Assembly: GCA_943332745.1 (NCBI GenBank)
Contig: CALQQQ010000042.1
Location: forward strand, 1-8,267
Source: Opitutus sp. GAS368
GTDB lineage: Bacteria; Verrucomicrobiota; Verrucomicrobiae; Opitutales; UBA953
DNA: 8,267 nt
Direction of reading: 5' to 3'
The notes beneath the pieces are model-generated. The model had not been told where the DNA came from. It ran no database searches and was given only the letters and a program-made list of their open reading frames with translations. Positions 1-6,748 of the stretch are shown here, in pieces. Position 1 is the stretch's first letter. Each line of letters starts with the position of its first letter. The translations under genes were made by a program, and so were the position numbers.

Positions 1-392
1 AGAATACTCGCTTCTCCGACGAGTCCGTGCCTTACCTGAAGGCCAAGGGCATCGGCGTCATGAATGCCGGCCCCTTCAGCGCCCGTCTGTTCACCAACGC
101 CCCGCTCCCGGCCTGGCTCAAGGAGCCGGAGGAAGTGAAGGCCGCCGCCCGCGCCGCCGCCGCCCATTGCGCTGCCAAGGGTAGCGACATCGCCAAGATC
201 GCCTTGCAGTTCTCGCTCCTGCACCCCGACATCACCACGACGGTCTCGGGCAGCGCCAATCCGGTCAACATCCGCAACTGGGCCAAGTGGGCCGCGGAAC
301 CGATCGACCAGCAACTCCTCGCCGAAGTCCACGCGATCTTCGCCCCGGTCAAGAACCTCGGGCACCTCGAAGGGCTGAAGGAAAACAACTGA
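1..392 (+). CDS. Aldo/keto reductase, L-fucose (D-threo-aldose) 1-dehydrogenase type, C-terminal part
   Basis: The gene is cut by the window start, so only the last 129 residues are visible, read from base 3. The visible part holds the late-barrel segment 'KGIGVMNAGPFSARL', which corresponds to the 'GVGVINASPF' region of D-threo-aldose/L-fucose 1-dehydrogenases. It is followed by the family's helix 'AKIALQFSLLHPDI' and the strand 'TTVSGSANPVNI', near the nucleotide-binding C-terminal end. Members oxidise a free aldose such as L-fucose to its 1,5-lactone with NAD(P)+ in the cytoplasm. The stop codon lies 4 nt before the next gene, and a lactonase follows two genes on, so a lactone-forming role fits the context. 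The GTG at 27 is an internal codon and not the start, since homology continues upstream of it. The family call is firm. The exact sugar is inferred, because the catalytic Tyr/Lys/His region lies outside the window. Confidence 0.86.
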   Translation, partial: NTRFSDESVPYLKAKGIGVMNAGPFSARLFTNAPLPAWLKEPEEVKAAARAAAAHCAAKGSDIAKIALQFSLLHPDITTTVSGSANPVNIRNWAKWAAEPIDQQLLAEVHAIFAPVKNLGHLEGLKENN

Positions 393-396
393 GCCA

Positions 397-1425
397 ATGA
401 AAGCTATCCGTCTCGACCAGCCGCAACAGTTCACGCGCATCGATATCCCTGAGCCGCCCGCGCCCGCGGCGGGCGAAGCGGTCGTCCGCGTCCACCGCAT
501 CGGCATCTGCGGCACGGATTACGGAGGTTACCTCGGCAAGATGCCGTTTTATTCTTACCCGCGTATCCCCGGCCATGAACTCGGCGTCGAGGTCCTCGCG
601 GTCGGCCCGGGCGTCACCAACGTGAAGCCGGGCGACCGCTGTTCGGTCGAGCCCTACCTCAATTGCCAGACGTGCTATAGCTGCCGCCGCGGTTTCACGA
701 ACTGCTGCGAGAACCACCAGACGCTCGGCGTGATGTGCGATGGCGGCATGGCCGAGAAATTTCTGCTCCCGGCCCGCAAGCTGCATATCTCCACCAAGCT
801 TTCCTACGACCAGCTCGCGCTCGTCGAGACGCTCGCCATCGGTTGCCACGCCGTAGATCGAGCCGCGCCCAAGGCCGGTGAGACGGTCCTCGTCATCGGC
901 GCCGGCCCGATCGGCCTCTCGGCCGTCGAGTTCGTCAAGGTCTCCGGCGCGAAGTGCGTCGTGATGGACATGAACGCCGACCGCCTGAAGTTCTGCGTCG
1001 ATGTCATGAAGGTGGACGGCGTCATCCAGGCCAAGGGCGACGGCTCCGAAGTCGCTGCGCTCGCCGCCCTCTCGAACGGCCAGCTAGCCGACGTGGTCAT
1101 CGACGCCACGGGCAGCAACAAATCGATGGTCGCCTGCTTCGCCTACGCGGCCTTCGCCGCGCGCGTGGTCTATGTCGGCATCACGCAGCAGGATCTGACC
1201 TTCCCGCATGCCCCGCACCTGCATCGCCGCGAGCTGACCCTCATGGCCAGCCGTAACGCGCTTTCCAAGGACTTCGCCCGCATTATCAAGCTGATTGAAG
1301 ACGGCGTGATCGACACGAAGCCCTGGATCACCCACCACGCGAAGTTCGATGACCTGATTGCGACCTTCCCGAATTGGCTCAAGCCGGAGTCCGGCGTGAT
1401 CAAGGCGATCGTCGACGTGGTCTAA
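397..1425 (+). CDS. Zinc-dependent medium-chain alcohol dehydrogenase, RspB/LgoD-like
   Basis: This 342-residue protein is a complete medium-chain dehydrogenase. Likely catalytic zinc ligands are C38 (in 'GICGTD'), H60-E61 (in 'PGHE') and E144. The structural zinc lobe uses C90, C93, C96 and C104 with standard spacing. The Rossmann turn GAGPIG lies at 168-173, and D191 at the end of the second strand points to NAD+ over NADP+. The segments 'MPFYSYPRIPGHE', 'TNCCE' and 'TLMASRNA' resemble the RspB/LgoD branch, which includes L-galactonate 5-dehydrogenase. The substrate is therefore likely a sugar acid or sugar alcohol, and not ethanol. The gene sits between an aldose dehydrogenase and a lactonase, 4 nt from each. 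It could oxidise a later acid intermediate or be a second aldose dehydrogenase. A weak GAAGGA lies about 14 nt before the ATG. The fold is certain and the substrate is inferred. Confidence 0.93.
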   Translation: MKAIRLDQPQQFTRIDIPEPPAPAAGEAVVRVHRIGICGTDYGGYLGKMPFYSYPRIPGHELGVEVLAVGPGVTNVKPGDRCSVEPYLNCQTCYSCRRGFTNCCENHQTLGVMCDGGMAEKFLLPARKLHISTKLSYDQLALVETLAIGCHAVDRAAPKAGETVLVIGAGPIGLSAVEFVKVSGAKCVVMDMNADRLKFCVDVMKVDGVIQAKGDGSEVAALAALSNGQLADVVIDATGSNKSMVACFAYAAFAARVVYVGITQQDLTFPHAPHLHRRELTLMASRNALSKDFARIIKLIEDGVIDTKPWITHHAKFDDLIATFPNWLKPESGVIKAIVDVV

Positions 1426-1429
1426 CGGC

Positions 1430-2257
1430 ATGCGCCTCGACGCCCACCAGCACTTCTGGTCCTACGACGCGGCGCAATACCCGTGGATCCCGCTGGGTTC
1501 CCCGCTGCACCGCAGCTGGCTGCCCGATGATCTGGCCGCCTTGCAGCAGCCGCTCGGCTTCGACGGCTCGATTGCTGTGCAGGCCCGTCAGGTGGTCGGC
1601 GAATCCGACTGGCTCCTCGGCCTCGCGGACAAGCATGCGAATGTGAAAGGCGTCGTCGGCTGGGTCGACCTGCGCTCCGATCGCGTCGAAGCCGACCTCG
1701 CCCGCCTCGCCGCGCACCCGAAATTCGTCGGCGTCCGTCATGTCGTCCAGGAAGAGCCCGACGACGACTTCATGCTCGGGCAGGATTTCCAGCGCGGCAT
1801 CGCAAAGCTCCAGGCTCATGGCCTGACTTACGACATCCTAATTTTCCCCAAGCAGCTCGAGGCCGCCATCCGCCTGGCCGAAATCTTCCCGCTCCAGCCC
1901 TTCGTCCTCGATCACATCGCCAAGCCGTCCATCAAGGACGGCACAATCGAGCCCTGGAAGTCGCAGCTCCGCCGCCTGGCGAAGTTGCCGAACGTCCACT
2001 GCAAGGTCTCCGGTATGCTGACCGAGGCCGACCATCAGAATTGGAAAGCCGATCAGTTCCGCCCCTATCTCGACTCCGTATTCGAAGCCTTTGGCCCGTC
2101 GCGCCTGATGTACGGTTCCGATTGGCCGGTGTGCCTCTTTGCTGGTAGTTATGAGCAGAGTTTTCGGTTGGTCGATGACTACTCCCGCGGTCTAACCGAA
2201 GCCGAGCGCGACGGACTCTTTGGCGCCAACTGTCACCAGTTCTACTTCCGTCGCTAA
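1430..2257 (+). CDS. Amidohydrolase-2 family sugar lactonase (L-fuconolactonase/L-rhamnonolactonase type)
   Basis: This 275-residue protein is full length for the COG3618 amidohydrolases. It begins with 'MRLDAHQHFWSYD', in which H6 and H8 form the HxH metal motif. Other conserved sites are H104 in 'GVRHVVQ', D151-H152 in 'VLDHIAKP', the strand 'HCKVSGM', and D231 in 'MYGSDWPV' near the end of the barrel. The C-terminus 'FGANCHQFY' is also typical. Characterised relatives hydrolyse L-fucono-, L-rhamnono- or L-galactono-lactones to the free aldonic acid. The start is 4 nt after the previous stop, so it is co-transcribed with the two dehydrogenases and acts on the lactone made by the aldose dehydrogenase. 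The family is clear from the motifs. L-fuconolactone as substrate is inferred from the neighbouring aldo/keto reductase. No Shine-Dalgarno sequence precedes the ATG. Confidence 0.92.
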   Translation: MRLDAHQHFWSYDAAQYPWIPLGSPLHRSWLPDDLAALQQPLGFDGSIAVQARQVVGESDWLLGLADKHANVKGVVGWVDLRSDRVEADLARLAAHPKFVGVRHVVQEEPDDDFMLGQDFQRGIAKLQAHGLTYDILIFPKQLEAAIRLAEIFPLQPFVLDHIAKPSIKDGTIEPWKSQLRRLAKLPNVHCKVSGMLTEADHQNWKADQFRPYLDSVFEAFGPSRLMYGSDWPVCLFAGSYEQSFRLVDDYSRGLTEAERDGLFGANCHQFYFRR

Positions 2258-2259
2258 CC

Positions 2260-3549
2260 TTAGCGGATGTCGGTGAGCTTTACTGGTTTGAAGAGCCAGC
2301 CCTTGGCTTCCATGTCGACGTTCGGCACCTCCGCATTCCCTTTGGCAATTTCGGCAGGGAGTGGGATATCGGCGAAGCGCACGAGCTTGAGGCCAGTACC
2401 TTTACCGGCGGTATCGGCCACCTCGAAGAAAAGGTAGGCGTTGAAAAGCCCACCGGGCGTCTCACCGATGACAATCTCGATGGGTATGCTTTGTCCAGCG
2501 GTCGCATTGAGCCATGGGCCGCAGCGCAGCGGCCGGCCGAGCTTGGTCGGTTTGGTTTCTTCGTATTTCTGCTTACCGAAGTCCGGGTAGATGTTGTTGC
2601 CGCCCGTGATGGGCTGCTCGTAGCCGGAATCTAAGACGACCCGGCCCCCCCATCGTACGCACAGGAAGTCATCGCCCATGCCCACGAATCGAAACCGGGC
2701 GGTTTGGGGCATCTTCACCGCACCTTTATAGTGGGTGATCCAGCGCGAAGGCTTGACGGTCTTTTCCACCCCATAGGCCTTTGGCCCAACGTCTGCAGGT
2801 ATGATCGGGATGAATATTTGCGCGGCCCACAGCGTATCCGGCGCCCGATATTTATCCGCGAGCGAGGATACCCCCCATCGCCTTGTAATCAGAAACTCCC
2901 TCACCTCTTTGCGGTAAGCCTCAATAGCGGGGCCGTTCGACTTCGCTCCTCCATTTAGCGGGTCTCCCATGGCGGCGGTCGGCTTGCCGTCCTTGGTTTG
3001 TTTGAAGTCGTAGAAAGTTCCGACGATGCCAAAGTTTTCCCCGCTACCGCCCTTCATCCCAAAGATGGAGACAAAGTTCTTCCCACCGCCAACCCCGGCG
3101 CCCTTACCGCTCCCGATGCCGCCGCCGGAGCCACCGCCGAAACCCTTCGAACTGCCCCCGCCGATGGCACCGGCGATCGCCAAGGGATTCGCCATACTGG
3201 GCAAACTGCTGACCGACATCGTGGCGTTAGTATTTTTGCTCGTAATCCGCGAGTTGGTCTTGGTCAGGGACTTGATGTTCTTAGGCTGGAGCTTCGTCTT
3301 ATATTCCTTGGCCTTGGGGCCGCCGCTACCGCCACCTGCTCCGGTCGCGAAGGAGTTTGGGTCTTTCTTGCCCGTAATGTCGGTGACGGTGGAGATGACC
3401 CAGACCACGGCGATGGCGACGAGGATGCCATGGATGAGGACCGAGAGTGCCAAGCCTTCCCCGCCCAGTCGTTGCCAGAGAGTACGAGTAGGTCGATGGA
3501 GCGGCGCCGAGGGAGGCGCCGGTTCCGAGTTGTCCGGGGGTGAGGACAT
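2260..3549 (-). CDS. Single-pass membrane protein: TonB-like anchor, glycine-rich linker, PA14-like C-terminus
   Basis: I recognise no named gene here. From the ATG at 3549 the protein has 429 residues. A Pro-rich cytoplasmic N-terminus (1-20) precedes one membrane helix (about 33-55) reading 'LALSVLIHGILVAIAVVW'. S36 and H40 match the SxxxH motif of the TonB anchor, where E. coli TonB has 'SVCIHG'. A Lys/Ser/Thr/Asn-rich stretch follows, then a Gly/Ser-rich linker (about 130-156). The folded C-terminus (about 174-377) starts 'GIVGTFYDFKQTKDGK' and contains 'ARFRFVGMGDDFLCVRWGG' and 'AGQSIPIEIVIGE', which resemble the blades of a PA14 domain. It should lie in the periplasm. No ExbB/ExbD genes are nearby, and no TonB C-terminal domain is present. 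A GTG at 3609 would add 20 residues. The ATG was preferred because the natural hydrophilic leader starts there. GC content is lower than in the neighbours. Its stop is 2 nt from the convergent lactonase stop. Confidence 0.85.
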   Translation of the reverse strand: MSSPPDNSEPAPPSAPLHRPTRTLWQRLGGEGLALSVLIHGILVAIAVVWVISTVTDITGKKDPNSFATGAGGGSGGPKAKEYKTKLQPKNIKSLTKTNSRITSKNTNATMSVSSLPSMANPLAIAGAIGGGSSKGFGGGSGGGIGSGKGAGVGGGKNFVSIFGMKGGSGENFGIVGTFYDFKQTKDGKPTAAMGDPLNGGAKSNGPAIEAYRKEVREFLITRRWGVSSLADKYRAPDTLWAAQIFIPIIPADVGPKAYGVEKTVKPSRWITHYKGAVKMPQTARFRFVGMGDDFLCVRWGGRVVLDSGYEQPITGGNNIYPDFGKQKYEETKPTKLGRPLRCGPWLNATAGQSIPIEIVIGETPGGLFNAYLFFEVADTAGKGTGLKLVRFADIPLPAEIAKGNAEVPNVDMEAKGWLFKPVKLTDIR

Positions 3550-3555
3550 GGGGTT

Positions 3556-3585
3556 GTATTGCACCGCAAACCTACGGGCGTTCAA
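3556..3585 (-). promoter_or_regulatory. Possible promoter of the minus-strand membrane protein gene
   Basis: Read on the minus strand, TTGAAC (3585-3580) and CAATAC (3561-3556) are separated by 18 nt. The -10-like box ends 6 nt before the ATG at 3549. Transcription would then start at or next to the start codon, giving a leaderless message. The box matches are weak. The support is the location in the divergent intergenic region and the absence of any Shine-Dalgarno sequence in 'AATACAACCCC' before the ATG. Confidence 0.25.
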
Positions 3586-3643
3586 CTGTAAAGGCGTCCG
3601 GTTCAGCACGGCCCAGCCCCCAAACCATCACTTCCCCCTGCTC

Positions 3644-3671
3644 TTGCCCCGAGGCCCTCCGCCTGTATCTT
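3644..3671 (+). promoter_or_regulatory. Possible promoter of the slyX-led operon
   Basis: TTGCCC (3644-3649) and TATCTT (3666-3671) are spaced by 16 nt in the divergent region in front of slyX. The -10-like box ends 6 nt before the ATG at 3678, so the transcript would begin at the start codon. AAAGAG directly abuts the ATG and is too close to act as a normal ribosome binding site. Of the three proposed promoters this has the best -10 match, but it is unproven. Confidence 0.35.
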
Positions 3672-3677
3672 AAAGAG

Positions 3678-3881
3678 ATGGATTCCCGGCTTCACGACCT
3701 CGAAGAACGTCTGACCTTTCTGCAGCGCCATGTGGAGCAGCAAGACCGGGTCATCCTCGAGCTTTCCCGTGAGGTCTCGAAGCTCTCCGACCGTCTGGCC
3801 CGCACCGAAGCCAAGCTCTCCCAGTCCGCCGACGCTGGCGACCAGGCTCCGCCCGCCGACGAACGGCCGCCGCACTGGTAA
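3678..3881 (+). CDS. slyX: SlyX family coiled-coil protein
   Basis: This small 67-residue protein is almost entirely coiled coil (about residues 3-47), with leucines and other hydrophobics in heptads: 'LHDLEERLTFLQRHVE', then 'VILELSREVSKLSDRL'. It ends in a Pro-rich tail 'DERPPHW'. SlyX proteins share this size, the N-terminal 'LExRLxxLE'-like coil and a final PPHY/PPHW, which makes the match distinctive despite low complexity. Its biochemical role is not established; the name comes from its position beside slyD in enterobacteria. The open frame extends upstream to 3540 without homology, and the ATG at 3678 gives the family length. It is the first gene of a plus-strand run, with the SRAP gene starting 8 nt after its stop. 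Confidence 0.85.
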   Translation: MDSRLHDLEERLTFLQRHVEQQDRVILELSREVSKLSDRLARTEAKLSQSADAGDQAPPADERPPHW

Positions 3882-3889
3882 GTCGGACG

Positions 3890-4591
3890 ATGTGTGGCCG
3901 CGTCACCCAGTTTTCCCGTTGGGAGGAGATCGTGAAGAGCCTCGGTGCTCCGACGGCCGAGGTCTCCCCGCGTTATAACATCTCGCCGGGCACGCCGTTG
4001 GTCTCCGTCCGCCGCGAGCAAGGCGTCCTCCGCACCGAGGCCTTGCCTTGGGGCTACGTCCCGGCTTGGGCTCCGGCCGACGAACAGGAAGGCCACGCCA
4101 ACGCCCGCGCTGAAGGCATCTTCGACCGCCCGACGTTCCGTGACTCCGCCCGCCACCGCCGCTGTCTCATCCCGATCGACGGTTACTACGAATGGAAGAC
4201 GGAAGGGAAGCTGAAGTCGCCGTACTATTTCCGCGCGGCTGATGGCGGCCCGCTCGCGGTGGCAGGCCTCTGGTCGCTCCACCTCGCCGCCGATGGCACG
4301 CATCGCCGTACGCTCTGCCTGGTGACGGTCGCGCCGAATCGCGAAGCCGGCGAAGTCCATTCGCGCATGCCTGTCGTGCTCGTCGGCGCCGATCGTCACA
4401 CCTGGCTCTCCGAGAAGGCTTTCGACGTCCAGGATTTCGCGCGTCTCGCCGTGACCGCACCCGATCGGGCGTTGGCGATGCACCGCGTGTCGCCCGACGT
4501 CAACCGGGTCGCGATCGACGTCGAACGGCTGGTGCAGCCTCTGGTCGGCGCGATGGACCAGCCGGACTTCTTCGGGGATTTGCTTGGCTAA
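3890..4591 (+). CDS. SRAP domain protein (YedK/HMCES-type abasic-site DNA-protein crosslinker)
   Basis: This 233-residue protein is full length for the SOS-response-associated peptidase (SRAP) family. The N-terminus is MCGR, so removal of Met exposes the catalytic Cys2. That residue forms a thiazolidine crosslink with abasic sites in single-stranded DNA and shields them during replication. Other family residues are N30 in 'PRYNISPG', N71 and R73 in 'HANARAEG', E101 in 'GYYEWK', and H157 in 'HSRMPVVL'. All active-site positions are intact. 'LPWGYVPAWA' is the usual family segment. The start must be this ATG because Cys2 has to follow it. It lies 8 nt after slyX and 27 nt before the cupin gene. 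No LexA-type operator was seen next to it, so SOS control is not supported by the sequence. Confidence 0.95.
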   Translation: MCGRVTQFSRWEEIVKSLGAPTAEVSPRYNISPGTPLVSVRREQGVLRTEALPWGYVPAWAPADEQEGHANARAEGIFDRPTFRDSARHRRCLIPIDGYYEWKTEGKLKSPYYFRAADGGPLAVAGLWSLHLAADGTHRRTLCLVTVAPNREAGEVHSRMPVVLVGADRHTWLSEKAFDVQDFARLAVTAPDRALAMHRVSPDVNRVAIDVERLVQPLVGAMDQPDFFGDLLG

Positions 4592-4618
4592 TGGGACGTT
4601 TTTCGACAGACCTCTGGC

Positions 4619-5020
4619 ATGGCTGAACCGTTGCACACCCCAAAGACCGTGGAGAAGCCGTGGGGGCGTGAAGTCTGGTTTGCTGACCAATCCGCTTACG
4701 CCGGTAAGATCCTCGAGGTGAAGAAGGGTTTCCGGCTGAGCCTCCAATACCACGAACGCAAGACAGAGACGCTCTATCTGGTTTCTGGTAAGATGGTCCT
4801 GACGTTTCGAGCTGTCGCACCCGGCGAGACGCCCACGGCCTTGCTCGTTACGCCCGCCGATCAGTATGATTGGCTCCCTGGACAGACGGTCCACATTCCG
4901 GTCCGGACCATCCACCGCTTCGAAGCCCTCGAAGACAGCGTCCTGATCGAGTCTTCCACGCCTGACCTGACTGACGTCGTCCGCCTGCAGGATGACTTCT
5001 CGCGCCCGGCTCGCGACTGA
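4619..5020 (+). CDS. Stand-alone cupin like the C-terminal domain of type II phosphomannose isomerase
   Basis: This 133-residue protein is one cupin domain. 'VEKPWGREVWF' opens it, as in type II mannose-6-phosphate isomerases. Cupin motif 1 runs from G37 to G57 and includes 'LSLQYHERKTE', with Q43, H45 and E50 as metal-site positions; the Gln is normal for this family. Motif 2 is 'GQTVHIPVRTIHRFEA' with H98. The end 'DVVRLQDDFSRP' matches the family's usual terminal segment. In bifunctional ManC/AlgA proteins this domain interconverts mannose-6-phosphate and fructose-6-phosphate. Here the guanylyltransferase domain is absent. It lies 27 nt after the SRAP gene and 13 nt before a ROK sugar kinase, which supports a sugar-phosphate role. 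A different sugar-binding cupin function cannot be excluded. No Shine-Dalgarno sequence is visible. Confidence 0.85.
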   Translation: MAEPLHTPKTVEKPWGREVWFADQSAYAGKILEVKKGFRLSLQYHERKTETLYLVSGKMVLTFRAVAPGETPTALLVTPADQYDWLPGQTVHIPVRTIHRFEALEDSVLIESSTPDLTDVVRLQDDFSRPARD

Positions 5021-5033
5021 CCTTTCTATTCCT

Positions 5034-5996
5034 ATGCGTAAAGTTTTGGCTTTTGACCTTGGTGGCACGAAATTCGCCTTCGGCGTCGTCAACCAGGACG
5101 GCACCGTCCTCGGTTCCGGCCGCGTCGAGACCTTCGCCGAAAAGGGCCCGCAGCAAGCCTGCGAACGCGTGGCCGAGGCCGCCCACCAGCTCCTCGCCGA
5201 ACTGAAGCTGAAGCCCGTCGACTTCGTCGCCATCGGCGTCGCCTCGCCCGGCCCGCTCGATATCGCCCGCGGCTGCGTCGACGGCTCGCCTAATCTTCCC
5301 GGCTGGACCGGTTTCTCGATCACGGACTTCCTGAGCGATTCTTTCGGCGGGCTGCCTGCGCGTATCGACAACGATTGCAACGCGGCCGCTCTCGGCGAAT
5401 ACCGCTTCGGCGCCGGCAAGGGCAAGAAGAACGTCGTCTACATCACGGTCTCCACCGGCATCGGCGGCGGCGCGGTTATCGACGGGCGCCTCATGCGCGG
5501 CTCCAACGGCAACGCGGCTGAACTCGGCCACATTCCCTTGACGATGGACGGCCCTCGCTGCGGCTGCGGTAATCCCGGCTGCTGGGAAGTCTACGCCTCC
5601 GGCACCGCCATCGCGCGCCGCACACGCGAAGCCCTCGCCGCGGGCCGCCCTTCGAGTATCGTCAAGTTCGCCGGGAGCATCGACCAGGTCACGACGCATC
5701 ATCTTTTCCAGGCGATGGCCGAAGGCGACGCGCTCGCCAAGGAGATCTGGGCGGAGTCCATCAACTACCTCGGCCGCGGGCTCGGCGCGGTGATCAATAC
5801 TTTTAACCCGGACGTGATTGTGGTCGGCGGTGGCGTGACCGCAGCCGGTGATGCGCTCTTCATCCCGATGCGCAAGAGCGCCAGCAACTACGCCTTCCCG
5901 CGCCTCTCGGCGGTCTGCGCGATCGTTCCCGCTGGCCTAGGCGGCAACGTCGGCGTCGTCGGCGCCGCGGCCTGCGCCTTCGAGCACGTTAGCTGA
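5034..5996 (+). CDS. ROK family sugar kinase (glucokinase/fructokinase/mannokinase-like)
   Basis: This 320-residue protein is a complete ROK kinase that phosphorylates a hexose with ATP. The phosphate loop 'FDLGGTKFAFG' (about 7-17) opens it. 'GVASPGPLD' and the sugar-binding 'IDNDCNAAALGE' follow, with D114 as catalytic base and E122. 'STGIGGGAVIDG' (about 130-141) is the second phosphate motif. The ROK zinc site is formed by H156 in 'AAELGHIPL' and by C166, C168 and C173 in 'CGCGNPGCWE', with E175. 'NPDVIVVGGGV' belongs to the C-terminal nucleotide site. A frame extension to 4992 overlaps the cupin gene and lacks homology. The ATG at 5034 places the phosphate loop at the normal position. 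It starts 13 nt after the cupin stop without a Shine-Dalgarno sequence. Sugar specificity cannot be read from sequence; mannose, glucose or fructose would fit the cupin neighbour. Confidence 0.93.
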   Translation: MRKVLAFDLGGTKFAFGVVNQDGTVLGSGRVETFAEKGPQQACERVAEAAHQLLAELKLKPVDFVAIGVASPGPLDIARGCVDGSPNLPGWTGFSITDFLSDSFGGLPARIDNDCNAAALGEYRFGAGKGKKNVVYITVSTGIGGGAVIDGRLMRGSNGNAAELGHIPLTMDGPRCGCGNPGCWEVYASGTAIARRTREALAAGRPSSIVKFAGSIDQVTTHHLFQAMAEGDALAKEIWAESINYLGRGLGAVINTFNPDVIVVGGGVTAAGDALFIPMRKSASNYAFPRLSAVCAIVPAGLGGNVGVVGAAACAFEHVS

Positions 5997-6013
5997 ACCC
6001 TTCGGTCGTCGTG

Positions 6014-6742
6014 ATGCGCGTCTCCGTCGTCATCCCGGCGTTCAACGAAGAAAAACTCTTGCCCGCGACGCTCGCGGCTATCCGCGGAGCGGCCATCGCT
6101 TTTGAGCAGCGTGGCTGGAGCTGGGAATGCGTGGTCTGCGACAACAACTCCACCGATGGCACCGCCGCCTGCGCTCGTACCGCCGGAGCGACTGTCGTCT
6201 TCGAACCGGTCAACCAGATTGGCCGAGCCCGCGACGCTGGAGCCCGCGTGGCGACCGGCGAGTGGCTTGTCTTCATTGATGCGGATTCGACCCCTTCGGC
6301 CGCCCTCTTTGCGACCATCGCCGACCAGATTGCCGCCGGTCGCGCGCTCGGCGGCGGGAGCACGGTCGAACTCGAGCCAGGCACGCCTCGCTATGCGCGC
6401 TTCGTCTGCGGAATCTGGAACTTGTGCAGCCGCCTCGCCGGCTGGGCCGCCGGGTCCTGCGTCTGGGTTGAGGCTACGGCGTTCCGCGAGGCCGGCGGGT
6501 TCGGTACCGAATACTATGCCGGCGAGGAGGTCTTCCTCAGCCGCCGGCTCAAGTCCCTGGCTCGACGGACGAGTCGCCGTTTCGTTATCTTATCGGGAAG
6601 CCCACTGCACACGTCTTCACGCAAGCTGAAGCTCTATACGCTCACCGAAGCGGCGCGCTTCTTCTTTCGCATGCTGTTCACCGCCGGACGAGCGGCGAAG
6701 CGTCCGGAGAACTGTGACATCTGGTACGACGGCCGGCGCTAA
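6014..6742 (+). CDS. Family 2 glycosyltransferase
   Basis: This 242-residue protein is a compact GT-A glycosyltransferase. 'VSVVIPAFNEE' (3-13) starts the nucleotide-binding fold. 'CDNNSTDGT' (42-50) is the uracil/ribose-binding strand, and 'FIDADS' (87-92) is the DxD metal motif with D89 and D91. 'EAGGFGTEYYAGEEVF' (about 149-164) supplies the acceptor loop and acidic pair E161/E162, where the catalytic base usually lies. There is no clear membrane helix, although the C-terminal 'AARFFFRMLF' could lie on the membrane. It would move a sugar from a nucleotide donor to a glycan or lipid acceptor on the cytoplasmic side; neither partner can be named. A GTG at 6011 directly precedes the chosen ATG and would add one residue. 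It follows the ROK gene by 17 nt and probably ends the operon. Confidence 0.92.
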   Translation: MRVSVVIPAFNEEKLLPATLAAIRGAAIAFEQRGWSWECVVCDNNSTDGTAACARTAGATVVFEPVNQIGRARDAGARVATGEWLVFIDADSTPSAALFATIADQIAAGRALGGGSTVELEPGTPRYARFVCGIWNLCSRLAGWAAGSCVWVEATAFREAGGFGTEYYAGEEVFLSRRLKSLARRTSRRFVILSGSPLHTSSRKLKLYTLTEAARFFFRMLFTAGRAAKRPENCDIWYDGRR

Positions 6743-6748
6743 GCGCGC

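Noticed and set aside
3001..3180. Repetitive-looking DNA considered as a tandem repeat array
   Set aside because: It encodes the glycine/serine-rich linker of the minus-strand protein. The units are irregular and explained by the protein composition.
2998..3673. Two plus-strand open frames opposite the PA14-like gene, one very Pro-rich
   Set aside because: The Pro runs are the complement of the glycine-rich linker codons of the minus-strand gene. No start context or homology supports them.
3540..3677. Upstream extension of the slyX reading frame
   Set aside because: The added 46 residues have no SlyX similarity and overlap the divergent gene's start region. The ATG at 3678 gives normal family length.
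4992..5033. Upstream start for the ROK kinase overlapping the cupin gene
   Set aside because: The extra 14 residues push the phosphate loop away from its usual position at the N-terminus and have no similarity to the family.
3692..5425. Minus-strand open frame of 577 codons opposite slyX, SRAP, cupin and ROK genes
   Set aside because: It runs antisense to four genes with intact family motifs and shows no domain of its own. Its composition is the Arg/Ala/Asp/Gly-rich type produced by GC-rich codons read backwards.
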